Positions 1-9,813 are shown, counted from the first letter of the stretch. The stretch: DNA of 18,570 nt from Rubripirellula sp. (GCA_029287555.1 JARFQX010001061.1:1-18570), one strand, 5' to 3'. Notes: a model not told the origin generated them from the letters alone. Translations and numbers: made by a program.

Positions 1-1
1 T

Positions 2-3000
2 CCACTTCCACCCGGTGTTTCGATCGGGAACAACGGTGGACTGAACTACAACCGCAATGTCGGAAATACCACCGGCCAGCAGTTGCAGAATGTCACCCTC
101 GACAACTCTGCGGGTCCGCTCTCGAGCGATCGATTGGCCAAAAGCATCGCCGGCTTCCTCGACGACACCAACGACGTGGACTGGTTTGAATTTGAAGTCG
201 GTTACAAGCAACTGACGCGAGATTCGACGGCTCGTTATCTGTCGACCGTCTTCGACCTGGACTACGCCGACGGTGTGGCACGTGCCGATACGTCGATTTA
301 CGTCTTCAACGCCCAGGGCAACCTGGTGCTCGTCGGTTCGGACAGCAACATCGCCGATGACCAGCCCGTCGGGCAAGCTGACGAGACGGACCTCTCGCGA
401 GGATCCTTTGGCTCGGGTGACCCGTTCATCGGCGTCGCCGAGTTGCTCGAAGGCACCTACTTCGTCGCCGTCTCGAATAAGACCCGTGTACCGGGCCAGA
501 TGGACCAGTTCTTCGAGCAGAACAGCGTCAACCCACTGCTGCGCCTCGAGCCGATCGATTCGATTCGTCGGATCGCGGAAGATCATATCGGCAGTTCCGG
601 TGGCGGAACCGCGACGCCTCCCGAAGTTCCGCTGTTGTTCGATAACGACTCGATCATTCCCTACTCGCTCGACGACGTGCTGCTTTACGTCAACACGGGA
701 ACGAGTTTGGAAGTCGTCAATCCGTTTACCGGGGAACAATATCCGGGGCGTCCGGGCATTGGATCGCTCGGCAATTTCACGGGTAACGAAGTGATTCGCG
801 ACATTGCCTTCCGAGCCAATGGCGAACTCTTTGGATACACGGGCAATGGCCCGGTCGTCGGGGACGATGCGACCGAATACGTCCGCATTGATACGTCCGA
901 TGCGTCCCTCAACGTGATCGGCAATCTCGGGATCGAGACATTCCATCTCACCAACTTCGATCCCACCAACCTGGTGCTGGACGCAACCAGCGACGACGGG
1001 ATTCAGGTCGAGGCAATCTCGATTCGTTCGTTCACAGATCTTTCGGGTGTGACCGAAGAACGTGGATTCCTCGTTGGGAATCGTCCCGTCTTCCGCGACG
1101 GATTGCAGTACATCAGCAACATCTTGTTTGAGTTTAACGATGCGACCGGTGCGGTGATCGGCCCGACGTACGATCGCAGTCGATTCTCACCCGGTTCTGG
1201 TACGACACCGCGCGAAGTGGGACAGATCAACACGGCCGATCCGAACGTCGCTTTCGACGAGAACTACCTTGGCATCACCGATGCGACGGTCGTCGGACCC
1301 GACGGTGTGGCTGCGCCAAGCTTGTTCGATGGGGATGCCTTCACGGTTAGCAACGTCACCGATGCGGTAACGTTCGAGTTTGACCAATCGTTCACCCTGA
1401 TCGCCGACACGAACCAACCGATCGTGGATGGCGATGCCGTGATCATTGACGGCCGTGCGTTTGAATTTAACACGGATCCGATCTTCGTTCCCGAAACTCC
1501 AGGTGCTATCGAGGTACCGGTGTCGTCGTCGACCGGTCCGGAAGCCTTGATAAGGATCCTGGCCGACACGATTCGCGACGAAGGAGGAATTGCGGTTTCC
1601 GATGCTGGCACGCAGCTCGCCCTGCCTGCCTCTTCATCGGTGGTGCTCGAGCCGAATCCATCGGCGGTACGCTTAACCGGTGCGCCGGGTGTGGCTGCCG
1701 GACACGTTCCGATTCTGCTGCTGCCCACCGACTCGGCGGCCACGATTGCCAATCGAATTGCGATCGCGGTCCAGGAGGCCAATGACTCCGGCGATCTTCC
1801 CAACGTGACCGCAACTCCCGCTGGGCAAATGAGCCACTCCGTCGAATTTGTCGGCGGCTTCGTGAGCCAAGCGTCGGGGAACCTGACCATCGGTGGTGTC
1901 GCCAACGGCGGGTTTGTTACTGGCATCGAAGTGCTCGGCAACCAACTCTATGCCGTGACGAACACTGGTGGCTTGTACCAGGTATCGCGTGGGGAATTGG
2001 ACACCTACGGCAATCGTACGGTGGGACGCTACGTTCCCACAGCGACGGATCTCCGCGGAATCAACTTCACCGGTTTGCGAGCCGGTCCCTATTCGGTCGA
2101 TGGCGGCGCGGTCAGCACCGTTTTGTTCGGGATCACCGGCAGCGGCGACATCTATGCCTTCAACCGTTCGGGAGAATTGTTGCCCGTCTTCGCCGGTGGC
2201 CGCAGTTCGATTTCGACTGGGGTTGGCGGAGCGGTCGGCCTCGACTTTAGCGTCGTCGACTTCAACCTCTGGCACGTGACGAATCAACGGCAAGACGATC
2301 CTGGTCACGGCATCAATCCGACGTTCAACGGCGCGCGACCGGGAAGAACGGGTGGTTCAAGTCTCGCCTTCAACTATGAAAACGGAGTCTTTGCCGGAAA
2401 CTATCCGACAAACGTGGAACAACCAACCTTCACCCAACGTTTAGATGGCGGCGGATTCGAAGGAACGTACAACGTGCCCGGCGGCGCCAAGGGCGTCGTG
2501 CAGAGCAATCCATTTAGCCTCTCTGGCTACTCGGAAGAAGACTTGCCCACGTTGTACTTCAACTACTTCATGGAAACCGAGGCGGTCGGCGGTCGCGACG
2601 CGCTGCGAGTTTACGTGGTGAATTCCGAAGGTGTTGAACACCTGGTCGCGACCAACAATCTGATTTTGCGACCGGGAACGGCAGACGATGAGTTTGATGA
2701 TCCCAGTCCCATCGCGTTCCCAGCCTACGATGACGACATCGACGTCGAGACACAGCCGCTGTTTGACGCCACCGGCGCGGCCAACCCCCAGTGGCGTCAG
2801 GCCCGCGTTCCGCTCGGTGAATTCGCCGGGCAGTCTGGTCTGAGCTTGAGAATTGAGTTTTCGACCTCCGGCAGCACGGAGTCGAACTCCGAAGCGCTGC
2901 GAGTGGTCAGCGGACAGGTGTTGTCAGAATCGGACGAGAACACGTTCGTCATCAGTGATTCCACCTCGGGGCCCGGCGAGACCTTTGTGCTCCAATTGGC

Positions 3001-6000
3001 ACCGACGATTTCATTCCCGTCGGGTCTGCAGTTGGCCAATCTCTATGCCGATCCCACCGAGACGGCGGTGATCACGATCGACGATCAGGAATACCTGCTT
3101 AACGACGGGACACGCGTCCCTGAGGCTGATCAGATCAACATCAACTTGTTTGCCGATGTGCCGTCGGGCACTTCGCTGGCTGATCTGAGTGCCGAACAGA
3201 TTGCCAACACGGTTGCTGCCCAAATCGAGAGCAATCCGGGCAACGCGCCCACCGTGACCGACTTCAACTTCTCGCCGGAAGACGCCGGAGGGACACGCAA
3301 CGATTTGATCTACGAGGCGACTCCGCTGCCTTACAACGGAGGCAACCAGACCTTCACCGGTTTTGGCCGATTGGGCACGGTGGACAATCCCCTGTTGCCG
3401 CCGACCAACCTGGACGATGTGGATCTGGTCCGTTTGGAGGTCCGAAAAGGTGCGACGATCGCCGTCGATGTCGACCTGGACTTCAACAGCTCGCTCAACG
3501 CGGCGATTCGCTTCTTCGATTCCGAAGGCAATGAAGTTCAAGGCACACCCAATCCGGCGGAAGACACGGTGGAGTACACCGCCACCGCCGACGGTGTTGT
3601 CTACATCGGAATCAGTGGACTGGGCAACGAGAACTACGACCCGCGAATTCCCGGTTCGGCGCAGGTAGGTCAGGTCGACTCTTACACGGTGAGTCTCGAC
3701 GTGAGGCTTCCCTCCGAGTATCGAGCCGACGGGAATGTTGTGGAATTTGCCGGGGGACAACAAACCCTCGGAGCCACGCCCGGCGAATTGTTCCTCGTCA
3801 CCCAACGCACGCCCGCCGAAGATGCTACAGCGATTCCTGTCAGTCGTTTCATGACGGCCAATGAAGTGGCCGTTGAAGTCCAAAATGCGATCGCCAACCG
3901 TTACACCCAGGGCAACACGGACTTGATCCCGACTTCGGGACCAACGGTGCGACTGCCAGGTTTGTCCATTGATGACTCCGGACCGTTTGCCAACGAGGGA
4001 GATCGATACGGTTTTGACTCCGGCTTCGTTCAGGGGACCGAGAACAATGACTTTGAAGGTGTCTATCTCGATGACTTCATCATTGGATTTGCCGAGCGTG
4101 GTGAATTGGCGACCGGTGGCGTTGCGGAAGACCCCAATGGCTCGTTCGTCCCCAACGGTTCGTTGTCGCTGACGGTACCGCCGCAGTCGACGCAGCCCAC
4201 CGACAAGGGGCCCTATCAGCTTGAGATTCGAGACGGCAGCGAATACGTCAGCGGTGGAAGCATCGCGGTCAACCAGGCGGACATTCAACGATTCGCGTCG
4301 GCGCCAATCGTGGTGCCGATTAACGGGATTCCCTACGGCGTTGCTGATGGCAGCGTGGCGACTTCGTCCGTGATCCCGGCGATTCAGCGACCGCCTTTCC
4401 AGATCTACGACTTGCCGACCCTGGATGTGGTCGTGGACCCAACGACCGGCCAGCCCATCACGGGTTTTGCCGGTGGTTCCCTGGTGGTTACCTTGAGTGA
4501 CGGGTCGGGAACGGTGCCACTGATCGAACTCGACGGTAGCTTCAAGCCGTTGGTGACGTCGTTCAGCCCCGTATTCGCGGAAGGCCGCTTCCGCACCTTT
4601 GATACCAACGATCGATTGACCGGTGGCTACTCATTCGAAACCCAGGCTGCATCGTCCATGACCGACGGTTCCAGCTTCGCGATCTTCGATTCGCTCAATC
4701 AACTGGAATTCGAGTTTGATGTTCGACCGGCCCCGACTCCCGATATGCCCAACCCGATCTTCGATGGTCCGAACAATCCGGATGCGGTGGTCATCGAGAT
4801 CGAGGCGGACGATTCCGCGGCCGTGGTGGCCAACAAGATCATCGATGTGATCAATTCGCCCAATGTTGGGGCGGTCCTCGATGTGATGGCGGCACGGTCC
4901 AATTCCTCATTGCCCGGCGATGTGCTTCGAGAGTACGAAGATAGCCGCGTCAACCTTTACGGCGACATCAGCTTCGTCGAGTTGACTCCTTCCTTCCGCA
5001 GTGTGACGTTGACGGATCAACGCGGTGACGCCAATCGCGATCGCTCGGAGCAGGGATTGATCATCGTTGAAAACAGTCGCTTCCTGTTCAATGCTCAGAA
5101 CGGTGTCTCGATTGTGCGTGATGCGGAAGTTGGCCTGGCATCGGATGACCAACGAGACGAATTCCCCGTCTCGCTGGTCTATCCTCAGAACCTGCTGGAG
5201 TTGAACTCCGAAGGATTGCTGCCCGGCGTCGTCGTCCAGAACAACGTGCTTGGATTCAATGACAACGCCGGTATCTTCGTCACGGGGATCGAGGGTGGTG
5301 GTGGAGCGATCATCACGCCGGTCGGATTCGACCAGATCGTCAACAACACGCTGATCGGTGGTGTCGTTGAGGAAGGTGTCGATTTGGGAACCGAGATCTT
5401 TTCGGGTTACCTGTTCCCACGAGGCGGCATTTCGTTCGCCGATGAGGTCGACCTCGACAGCTTGGACTTGGGCAGCGACGTGGACGCGGAATACACCGAC
5501 CCACAAGCTGCTTTGAGTTCACCCGACGGAACCGGCCGCGGTCCGGAACCGGACACCGGCGAATTCACGCTGTCTCTGGGCACCGGAGGACAAGCGACCT
5601 TCCGGTTCACCGATAACTTGTTGACGGGCAACGATTCGCCAACACCCGACTTGGTGATCTTCGAAACCGGTGCGAGTGAGTCGGTCCGGGTCGAAATCAG
5701 TCGTGACGGCCAGAACTTCTTCTTTGTCGGCAACGCCAGTGGGTTGAGCCCAACGATCGACATTGACCAGTTTGGCTTTGACTCCAAAGATCGCTTCGCC
5801 TTTGTTCGCCTGACCGATTTGATCAGCTCGCAGGATGAGCCCACGGTGATGTTCGGGCCGGCCGGCGCGGACATCGATGCGATCGGGGCACTGTCGACCG
5901 TCCCCGCCGAGCAATTCACACCCGGCGGCGAAGGGATTGTGGTCACGAATAACTCGGGGCCGACCTTGTTGAACAACATTGTGGCCAACTTTGACACCGG

Positions 6001-9000
6001 TCTTGTGGTCTCCGAGTCGACCGGTGGCCCGAATACCGAGTTGTCCAAAAATCGAACCGTGATCGGTGGCAGCAGCTACTTCCGCAACGCGGCCAACACC
6101 AACGGAGGCACGCAGCAGGATTTGGGACTGTTCAGTCAACTGATCAGCGACTTCCAACCGATCTTCGTCGACCCGGTCAACCTCGTCTTTACGCCACAGG
6201 CGGGCGTGCCGACGATTGACAGTTCCATCGACTCGCTTGAGGACCGGGCCTCGCTGTTGACCGTTCGCTCAGCCGTGGGCTTGCCGCCGGTTCCAATCCT
6301 GGCGCCGTTGGTCGATCTGAACGGCCAGCTGCGCGTGGATGATCCCGGAGTGGAAACGCCGCCCGGAGTCGGGCTCAGCGTGTTCAAGGATCGAGGCGCC
6401 GAAGACCGCGCCGATGAAATCGGTCCACGGGTGACTTTGATCTCACCGCGTGCGGATGACCTGCAACGCGACAGCGGCCAGGTTGTCACTTCCGCGACCA
6501 TCTTTGACTCCTTCGACATTCAATTGATCGACGGCATCACCCCCGCCGATCCGAGTTCGGGTGTTGGTGTGAGCGACATCACGTTGAGCGACGGTTCGCT
6601 GATTCGCGTCTCGAAGATGACCGCCGGCAGCGAAGCCACCGAAACTCTGGTTCAGGGGATCGATTACCGATACGCATACGAGCCCTCGGATAACATCATC
6701 CGTTTGACACCGATCGCCGGAATCTGGGAAGACAATTCCGTCTACACGATCGAACTTCTCGGACGCGATGTTTCGATCATCAAGGGCGAGCCGGCAACGC
6801 AGTACGCCGATGGGGCCATCACGCAGGTTGATTTGCTCACGCAAATTGGCAACAGCGAGATCATCAATCGTCGAGCGATCGAACTCGATACCGGCATTGG
6901 CCTTTCGATTGCTCCAGGTGCCTTGACCACGGTCATCAATGGCGTCGTGGTGCCGAATATTCAAGGCCAAGCGGTCGAGATCTTCGATGGTCAATCCGAC
7001 TCGCCTCAAGTCTTCGAGTTGACCACCACGAACGATCCCAACATCAACGATGCGATCATCGCCAGTGGTGCGATTCCCGTTCGCGTGGGACAGCAAGCCA
7101 GTGCGAACCAGATTGCTCAGGCCGTTGCCGCGGCGATCAATCAGTCGGACGTCAAATTGTTTGCAACCGCGGTCGGAAACCGCATCCAATTGCGAGACTC
7201 GGTCGTCAAGGGTGCGAGCCTGTTCGCGATCGATGGCATTAGCGTAAGTGGAGCGGCCGCCTACCTTGGTGCGGACGTCGCCTTCACCTCGGACCTTCGA
7301 GGCCTGGACGTGATTGGGCAAGCCTACACGATCTTTGATGGCGACAACGAAGTCACGTTCTCGCTCGTCAGCGATCCATCGCAAGCACCGGCGGGAACGA
7401 CGCCGGTGGTCATCTCGCCCACTGCCCGCCGGACGGCGATTGCCGAAGCGATGAAGGCCGGGATCGATGCTTCCGGCCTACAGTTGTCCGCAACTGTCGA
7501 TGGCGGTGTTCTGGCCATCCGCGGTCTTTCGGATCGGGTCGATCCGAACACGGCACTGGCCTACGCTTTACCTCTTCCGCTGACCGGTAATCCGCTTGGC
7601 GATGCGTTCAAGCTGACCAACTACTCGTTGGATGTCACGCTGACCGATGCGGCCATTGCTGCCATCGACGGTCCAACCGTTACCATCTTCGATGGTCAAA
7701 ACGAACTGACCTTTGAGTTTGATAGTGCCGCATTTCCGGGTGTCCTGCCCGGAAACATTCCGGTGCCGGTGCCGGCCAACGCGACGGCTCGCGAGATGCT
7801 GCAATCGCTGAAGAACGAGATTCAAGCCGCTGGTTTGGATGTCCAAGTCGTCAATGCCGCCCGTAGCTTCCGGATCACGGGAACGATGAGCCCGATCAGC
7901 GTGACGTCGGCCGACAATGCCGTGACGGTCACCGGATTCGGCGAGATCGGCACCTCGCCCGGATTCGGGATTGGCATTCCATCGGACGGTCAGGGCTTGT
8001 CCGATACCGTCACCGATGGACAGACCTTTACGATCACCCGCGGGCCGACCACGGTCACGTTCGAACTCGATTTCGACCAGACTCAAGAGAACGCCGGCAC
8101 GACTTTGGTTCCAATTGCCGAACGAACGCTCGATGCGGTTGCCGATGCGATCGTGCTGGCAATCAACAACGCTCGGTTGGGTTTGACGGCCGCCAACATC
8201 GATGCCGGTCGAGTCACGCTCAGCGGTGTGGATACCGAAGATGTCGTTCTTGAACTAAGCGATTCGGTGCTGACCCAGATTGGGATCGCCGGACTGCCCA
8301 CACCGCTGGCTGTGGTCGTGCCGCTCGATGCGACCGAAGCCGAGATTGCCGAAGCCTATGGGAATGCTCTCGAGGACTTGAGGCCACTGGGTGTCGAGTC
8401 AGAGCAGATCGGCGATCGCGTCATTGTTCGATCCAGCTCCGATGACCTCCGGTTGTCGATCAGTGGTACTTCCGTCGTCGAGCAACGCATCAGCGATGAA
8501 GTCAGGAACGAGGCGGACGCGGAGGGTCTACCATCACTGGTGATCTTCGTCGGCGGTGGATTTGACTATGGAGACGCCCCAAGTCCTTACGCTTCGACCG
8601 CTGCTCAGATGGGCCCGAGACACTTTGTTGAAGACAACTTTGCATTGTGGATTGACGACCCGTTTGATCCCAGCGATCGCCCGGTTACCCGTGACAATGA
8701 CGCCAAGTTGCCCGATGCGGATGATGACAACGGTGTCTTTCTTGTTTCCAGCGTACGACCTGGCTTCACCGCGCAGTTCCAGGTTGGTATCCACAACGAA
8801 GAACGTCGCCCCTGGGCACTCGACGCCTGGGTCGACTGGAACGGAAACGGCATTTTCGAGGAGAACCTTGGCGAAGTCACGCGATTCCTTTCGGAGGATC
8901 CGCTTACCGGACGACCCGGTTTGCCTCTTGAATTCATCGGAGAAATCTCGGTCCAGGTTCCCTCCGCTGCCAAACTGACCGAAGTCTATGCTCGATTCCG

Positions 9001-9637
9001 TCTCAGTGAGGAATTGGGGCTTGGACCGACCGGGGATGCCGATAGCGGTGAAGTGGAAGACCTGAAACTGATTGTCACGAGCAATCCGTTCACCAATCCC
9101 GACCCGAACTTGCGTTCCGATGTTAACAACAGTGGAGAGGTGACTCCGCTCGATGCCTTGAACATCATCAATGCAATCGCTCGCAACGACGGTCAGATTA
9201 TCTTCCTCGATGATGACCCGTTGCCGGTCGCGTTGCCGCCGTATCCCGATGTGAACAGTGATGGGATTGTCAGCCCGAACGATGCTCTAACCGTCATCAA
9301 CGATCTCGCCAGGATCTTGGATGGCTCCGGTGAGCTTGTGGCCGAGGGAGAAGCGACCACATACGTCCAGGCTGCAACGGGCGTGTTGGCTTCGGGACCG
9401 ACCTGGATTGGCGACTCGATGCTGGCTGAGAAGTCCGAAGAAGAAACCGACCAGGAACCGCCTGCGGAGGAATCGTCGTCGGTTGGACCGGCTGCCGAGC
9501 CGAGCAAGACCAGCGTCTTCGACAATCCTGCGATGATTGAGCTCGATTCGGTCGTCAATGACTTGGCCGACGACGCGGCGACCGCTCGCGGTAGCGATGA
9601 CGATGATATCCTCGACCAGGTGTTCGCTTCCCTGTAA
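2..9637 (+). CDS. Giant multidomain extracellular/surface protein with dockerin and GEVED domains (5' end missing)
   Basis: The frame is open from base 2 to a TAA at 9635-9637, so at least 3,211 residues are visible and the true start lies upstream; the TTG at 83 is only an internal codon. Order by base position: PPC-like beta-sandwich (about 86-490, NDVDWFEFEV ... GTYFVAVSN); propeller-like stretches (about 673-970 and 1890-2300); jelly-roll-like segment (about 2450-2880, LPTLYFNYFMETE); second PPC-like domain (about 3290-3710); parallel beta-helix-like stretches (about 5010-5370 and 5930-6110) around a sandwich ending GADIDAIGAL (about 5540-5900); SwmB/Big-like segment (about 6430-6790); repeated DG/FEFD modules; GEVED domain (about 8555-9080); dockerin pair (9119-9315); acidic linker; tail DQVFASL. 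No catalytic motif was recognised. The likely role is adhesion, matrix or surface structure. Secretion is inferred from domain content because the N-terminus is not visible. Confidence 0.9.
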   Translation, partial: PLPPGVSIGNNGGLNYNRNVGNTTGQQLQNVTLDNSAGPLSSDRLAKSIAGFLDDTNDVDWFEFEVGYKQLTRDSTARYLSTVFDLDYADGVARADTSIYVFNAQGNLVLVGSDSNIADDQPVGQADETDLSRGSFGSGDPFIGVAELLEGTYFVAVSNKTRVPGQMDQFFEQNSVNPLLRLEPIDSIRRIAEDHIGSSGGGTATPPEVPLLFDNDSIIPYSLDDVLLYVNTGTSLEVVNPFTGEQYPGRPGIGSLGNFTGNEVIRDIAFRANGELFGYTGNGPVVGDDATEYVRIDTSDASLNVIGNLGIETFHLTNFDPTNLVLDATSDDGIQVEAISIRSFTDLSGVTEERGFLVGNRPVFRDGLQYISNILFEFNDATGAVIGPTYDRSRFSPGSGTTPREVGQINTADPNVAFDENYLGITDATVVGPDGVAAPSLFDGDAFTVSNVTDAVTFEFDQSFTLIADTNQPIVDGDAVIIDGRAFEFNTDPIFVPETPGAIEVPVSSSTGPEALIRILADTIRDEGGIAVSDAGTQLALPASSSVVLEPNPSAVRLTGAPGVAAGHVPILLLPTDSAATIANRIAIAVQEANDSGDLPNVTATPAGQMSHSVEFVGGFVSQASGNLTIGGVANGGFVTGIEVLGNQLYAVTNTGGLYQVSRGELDTYGNRTVGRYVPTATDLRGINFTGLRAGPYSVDGGAVSTVLFGITGSGDIYAFNRSGELLPVFAGGRSSISTGVGGAVGLDFSVVDFNLWHVTNQRQDDPGHGINPTFNGARPGRTGGSSLAFNYENGVFAGNYPTNVEQPTFTQRLDGGGFEGTYNVPGGAKGVVQSNPFSLSGYSEEDLPTLYFNYFMETEAVGGRDALRVYVVNSEGVEHLVATNNLILRPGTADDEFDDPSPIAFPAYDDDIDVETQPLFDATGAANPQWRQARVPLGEFAGQSGLSLRIEFSTSGSTESNSEALRVVSGQVLSESDENTFVISDSTSGPGETFVLQLAPTISFPSGLQLANLYADPTETAVITIDDQEYLLNDGTRVPEADQININLFADVPSGTSLADLSAEQIANTVAAQIESNPGNAPTVTDFNFSPEDAGGTRNDLIYEATPLPYNGGNQTFTGFGRLGTVDNPLLPPTNLDDVDLVRLEVRKGATIAVDVDLDFNSSLNAAIRFFDSEGNEVQGTPNPAEDTVEYTATADGVVYIGISGLGNENYDPRIPGSAQVGQVDSYTVSLDVRLPSEYRADGNVVEFAGGQQTLGATPGELFLVTQRTPAEDATAIPVSRFMTANEVAVEVQNAIANRYTQGNTDLIPTSGPTVRLPGLSIDDSGPFANEGDRYGFDSGFVQGTENNDFEGVYLDDFIIGFAERGELATGGVAEDPNGSFVPNGSLSLTVPPQSTQPTDKGPYQLEIRDGSEYVSGGSIAVNQADIQRFASAPIVVPINGIPYGVADGSVATSSVIPAIQRPPFQIYDLPTLDVVVDPTTGQPITGFAGGSLVVTLSDGSGTVPLIELDGSFKPLVTSFSPVFAEGRFRTFDTNDRLTGGYSFETQAASSMTDGSSFAIFDSLNQLEFEFDVRPAPTPDMPNPIFDGPNNPDAVVIEIEADDSAAVVANKIIDVINSPNVGAVLDVMAARSNSSLPGDVLREYEDSRVNLYGDISFVELTPSFRSVTLTDQRGDANRDRSEQGLIIVENSRFLFNAQNGVSIVRDAEVGLASDDQRDEFPVSLVYPQNLLELNSEGLLPGVVVQNNVLGFNDNAGIFVTGIEGGGGAIITPVGFDQIVNNTLIGGVVEEGVDLGTEIFSGYLFPRGGISFADEVDLDSLDLGSDVDAEYTDPQAALSSPDGTGRGPEPDTGEFTLSLGTGGQATFRFTDNLLTGNDSPTPDLVIFETGASESVRVEISRDGQNFFFVGNASGLSPTIDIDQFGFDSKDRFAFVRLTDLISSQDEPTVMFGPAGADIDAIGALSTVPAEQFTPGGEGIVVTNNSGPTLLNNIVANFDTGLVVSESTGGPNTELSKNRTVIGGSSYFRNAANTNGGTQQDLGLFSQLISDFQPIFVDPVNLVFTPQAGVPTIDSSIDSLEDRASLLTVRSAVGLPPVPILAPLVDLNGQLRVDDPGVETPPGVGLSVFKDRGAEDRADEIGPRVTLISPRADDLQRDSGQVVTSATIFDSFDIQLIDGITPADPSSGVGVSDITLSDGSLIRVSKMTAGSEATETLVQGIDYRYAYEPSDNIIRLTPIAGIWEDNSVYTIELLGRDVSIIKGEPATQYADGAITQVDLLTQIGNSEIINRRAIELDTGIGLSIAPGALTTVINGVVVPNIQGQAVEIFDGQSDSPQVFELTTTNDPNINDAIIASGAIPVRVGQQASANQIAQAVAAAINQSDVKLFATAVGNRIQLRDSVVKGASLFAIDGISVSGAAAYLGADVAFTSDLRGLDVIGQAYTIFDGDNEVTFSLVSDPSQAPAGTTPVVISPTARRTAIAEAMKAGIDASGLQLSATVDGGVLAIRGLSDRVDPNTALAYALPLPLTGNPLGDAFKLTNYSLDVTLTDAAIAAIDGPTVTIFDGQNELTFEFDSAAFPGVLPGNIPVPVPANATAREMLQSLKNEIQAAGLDVQVVNAARSFRITGTMSPISVTSADNAVTVTGFGEIGTSPGFGIGIPSDGQGLSDTVTDGQTFTITRGPTTVTFELDFDQTQENAGTTLVPIAERTLDAVADAIVLAINNARLGLTAANIDAGRVTLSGVDTEDVVLELSDSVLTQIGIAGLPTPLAVVVPLDATEAEIAEAYGNALEDLRPLGVESEQIGDRVIVRSSSDDLRLSISGTSVVEQRISDEVRNEADAEGLPSLVIFVGGGFDYGDAPSPYASTAAQMGPRHFVEDNFALWIDDPFDPSDRPVTRDNDAKLPDADDDNGVFLVSSVRPGFTAQFQVGIHNEERRPWALDAWVDWNGNGIFEENLGEVTRFLSEDPLTGRPGLPLEFIGEISVQVPSAAKLTEVYARFRLSEELGLGPTGDADSGEVEDLKLIVTSNPFTNPDPNLRSDVNNSGEVTPLDALNIINAIARNDGQIIFLDDDPLPVALPPYPDVNSDGIVSPNDALTVINDLARILDGSGELVAEGEATTYVQAATGVLASGPTWIGDSMLAEKSEEETDQEPPAEESSSVGPAAEPSKTSVFDNPAMIELDSVVNDLADDAATARGSDDDDILDQVFASL
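1418..8530 (+). repeat. Degenerate DG/FEFD protein module, at least eight copies inside the giant gene
   Basis: A module of about 75-110 residues recurs with the pattern DG-x-x-F/V-x-I-x-DG or a near equivalent, then a phenylalanine-rich strand (FEFD, FELD, FSLV), a short strand such as PVPV or TLVPI, a helix rich in A, I and N (IAQAVAAAINQ, AVADAIVLAIN), and a closing strand (GRVTLSG, NRIQLRD). Approximate copies start at 1418, 2923, 3730, 4660, 6955, 7312, 7665 and 8011. Half-copies seem to lie near 1640-1860 and 8292-8530. The last four are clustered head to tail between 6955 and 8230. Copies are clearly diverged in protein and DNA. I do not recognise a named family. It may be a beta-alpha-beta structural spacer; binding is possible but unsupported. 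Confidence 0.65.
8555..9080 (+). other. GEVED domain of the giant protein
   Basis: The segment opens with DYGDAPSPY and a GPRHF stretch. It continues through an acidic DADDDNGVF, then DAWVDWNGNGIFEEN, and closes with RFRLS ... DADSGEVEDLKL. This is the classic order of the GEVED domain (FGDAPdPY ... GaRH ... D.NG.f ... GEVEDy), which is common in secreted bacterial proteins and often sits beside dockerins or sorting signals. Many acidic and asparagine side chains suggest calcium-stabilised folding. It immediately precedes the dockerin pair. Confidence 0.85.
9119..9315 (+). other. Type I dockerin repeat pair, C-terminal, giant protein
   Basis: Two EF-hand-like calcium loops are visible: DVNNSGEVTPLDALNIIN from base 9119 and DVNSDGIVSPNDALTVIN from base 9248. 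Both keep the D-x-N-x-(S/D)-G-x-(V/I)-(T/S)-x-x-D spacing and the following helix. In cellulosomal bacteria such pairs bind cohesins. In planctomycetes the partner is generally unknown, and no cohesin is seen in this window. The pair is followed by about 100 residues of acidic linker and tail. Confidence 0.88.
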
Positions 9638-9639
9638 TG

Positions 9640-9813
9640 GAGGGTGTCCGAAAATTCGGTGGCGGGAGACGCTGACATTTCAACGTGTAGGCCGGCATCA
9701 AGGAGCGCAGCGACGCCGATCCGGCAATTTTTCTTGCTCGGCGTCAAATCGTTGTTCAGTGCCGGATCGGCGCTTCGCTTGATTCGGCCTACTTCGAATT
9801 CCCGGACACCCTC
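9640..9813. repeat. Nested inverted-repeat element in the gap (MITE-like or large terminator hairpin)
   Basis: The outer arms are 9640-9658 and 9795-9813. Left reads gagggtgtccg-AA-aattcg and the reverse complement of the right reads gagggtgtccg-GG-aattcg, so 17 of 19 bases match. Inside lies a second pair: the left arm 9687-9726 begins gtaggccg and ends gccgatccggca; the reverse complement of the right arm 9760-9792 has the same two ends, with a middle about seven bases shorter. The inner loop is 9727-9759. The whole 174-base unit begins three bases after the TAA of the giant gene. It could be a transcript-end hairpin, a small non-autonomous mobile repeat, or both. No transposase is nearby. 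Confidence 0.75.

Noticed and set aside
83..85. TTG as the start of the giant protein
   Set aside because: The same frame is open back to base 2 and the domain already begins there, so this is an internal codon of a truncated gene.
3011..4288. Long antisense reading frame (about 425 codons) opposite the giant gene
   Set aside because: It is rich in R, V, G and D with no recognisable motif, as expected for the mirror of a GC-rich coding frame. The + strand frame here has clear domains.
6443..7384. Antisense reading frame of about 313 codons
   Set aside because: It has the same mirror composition and lies opposite recognisable modules of the giant protein.
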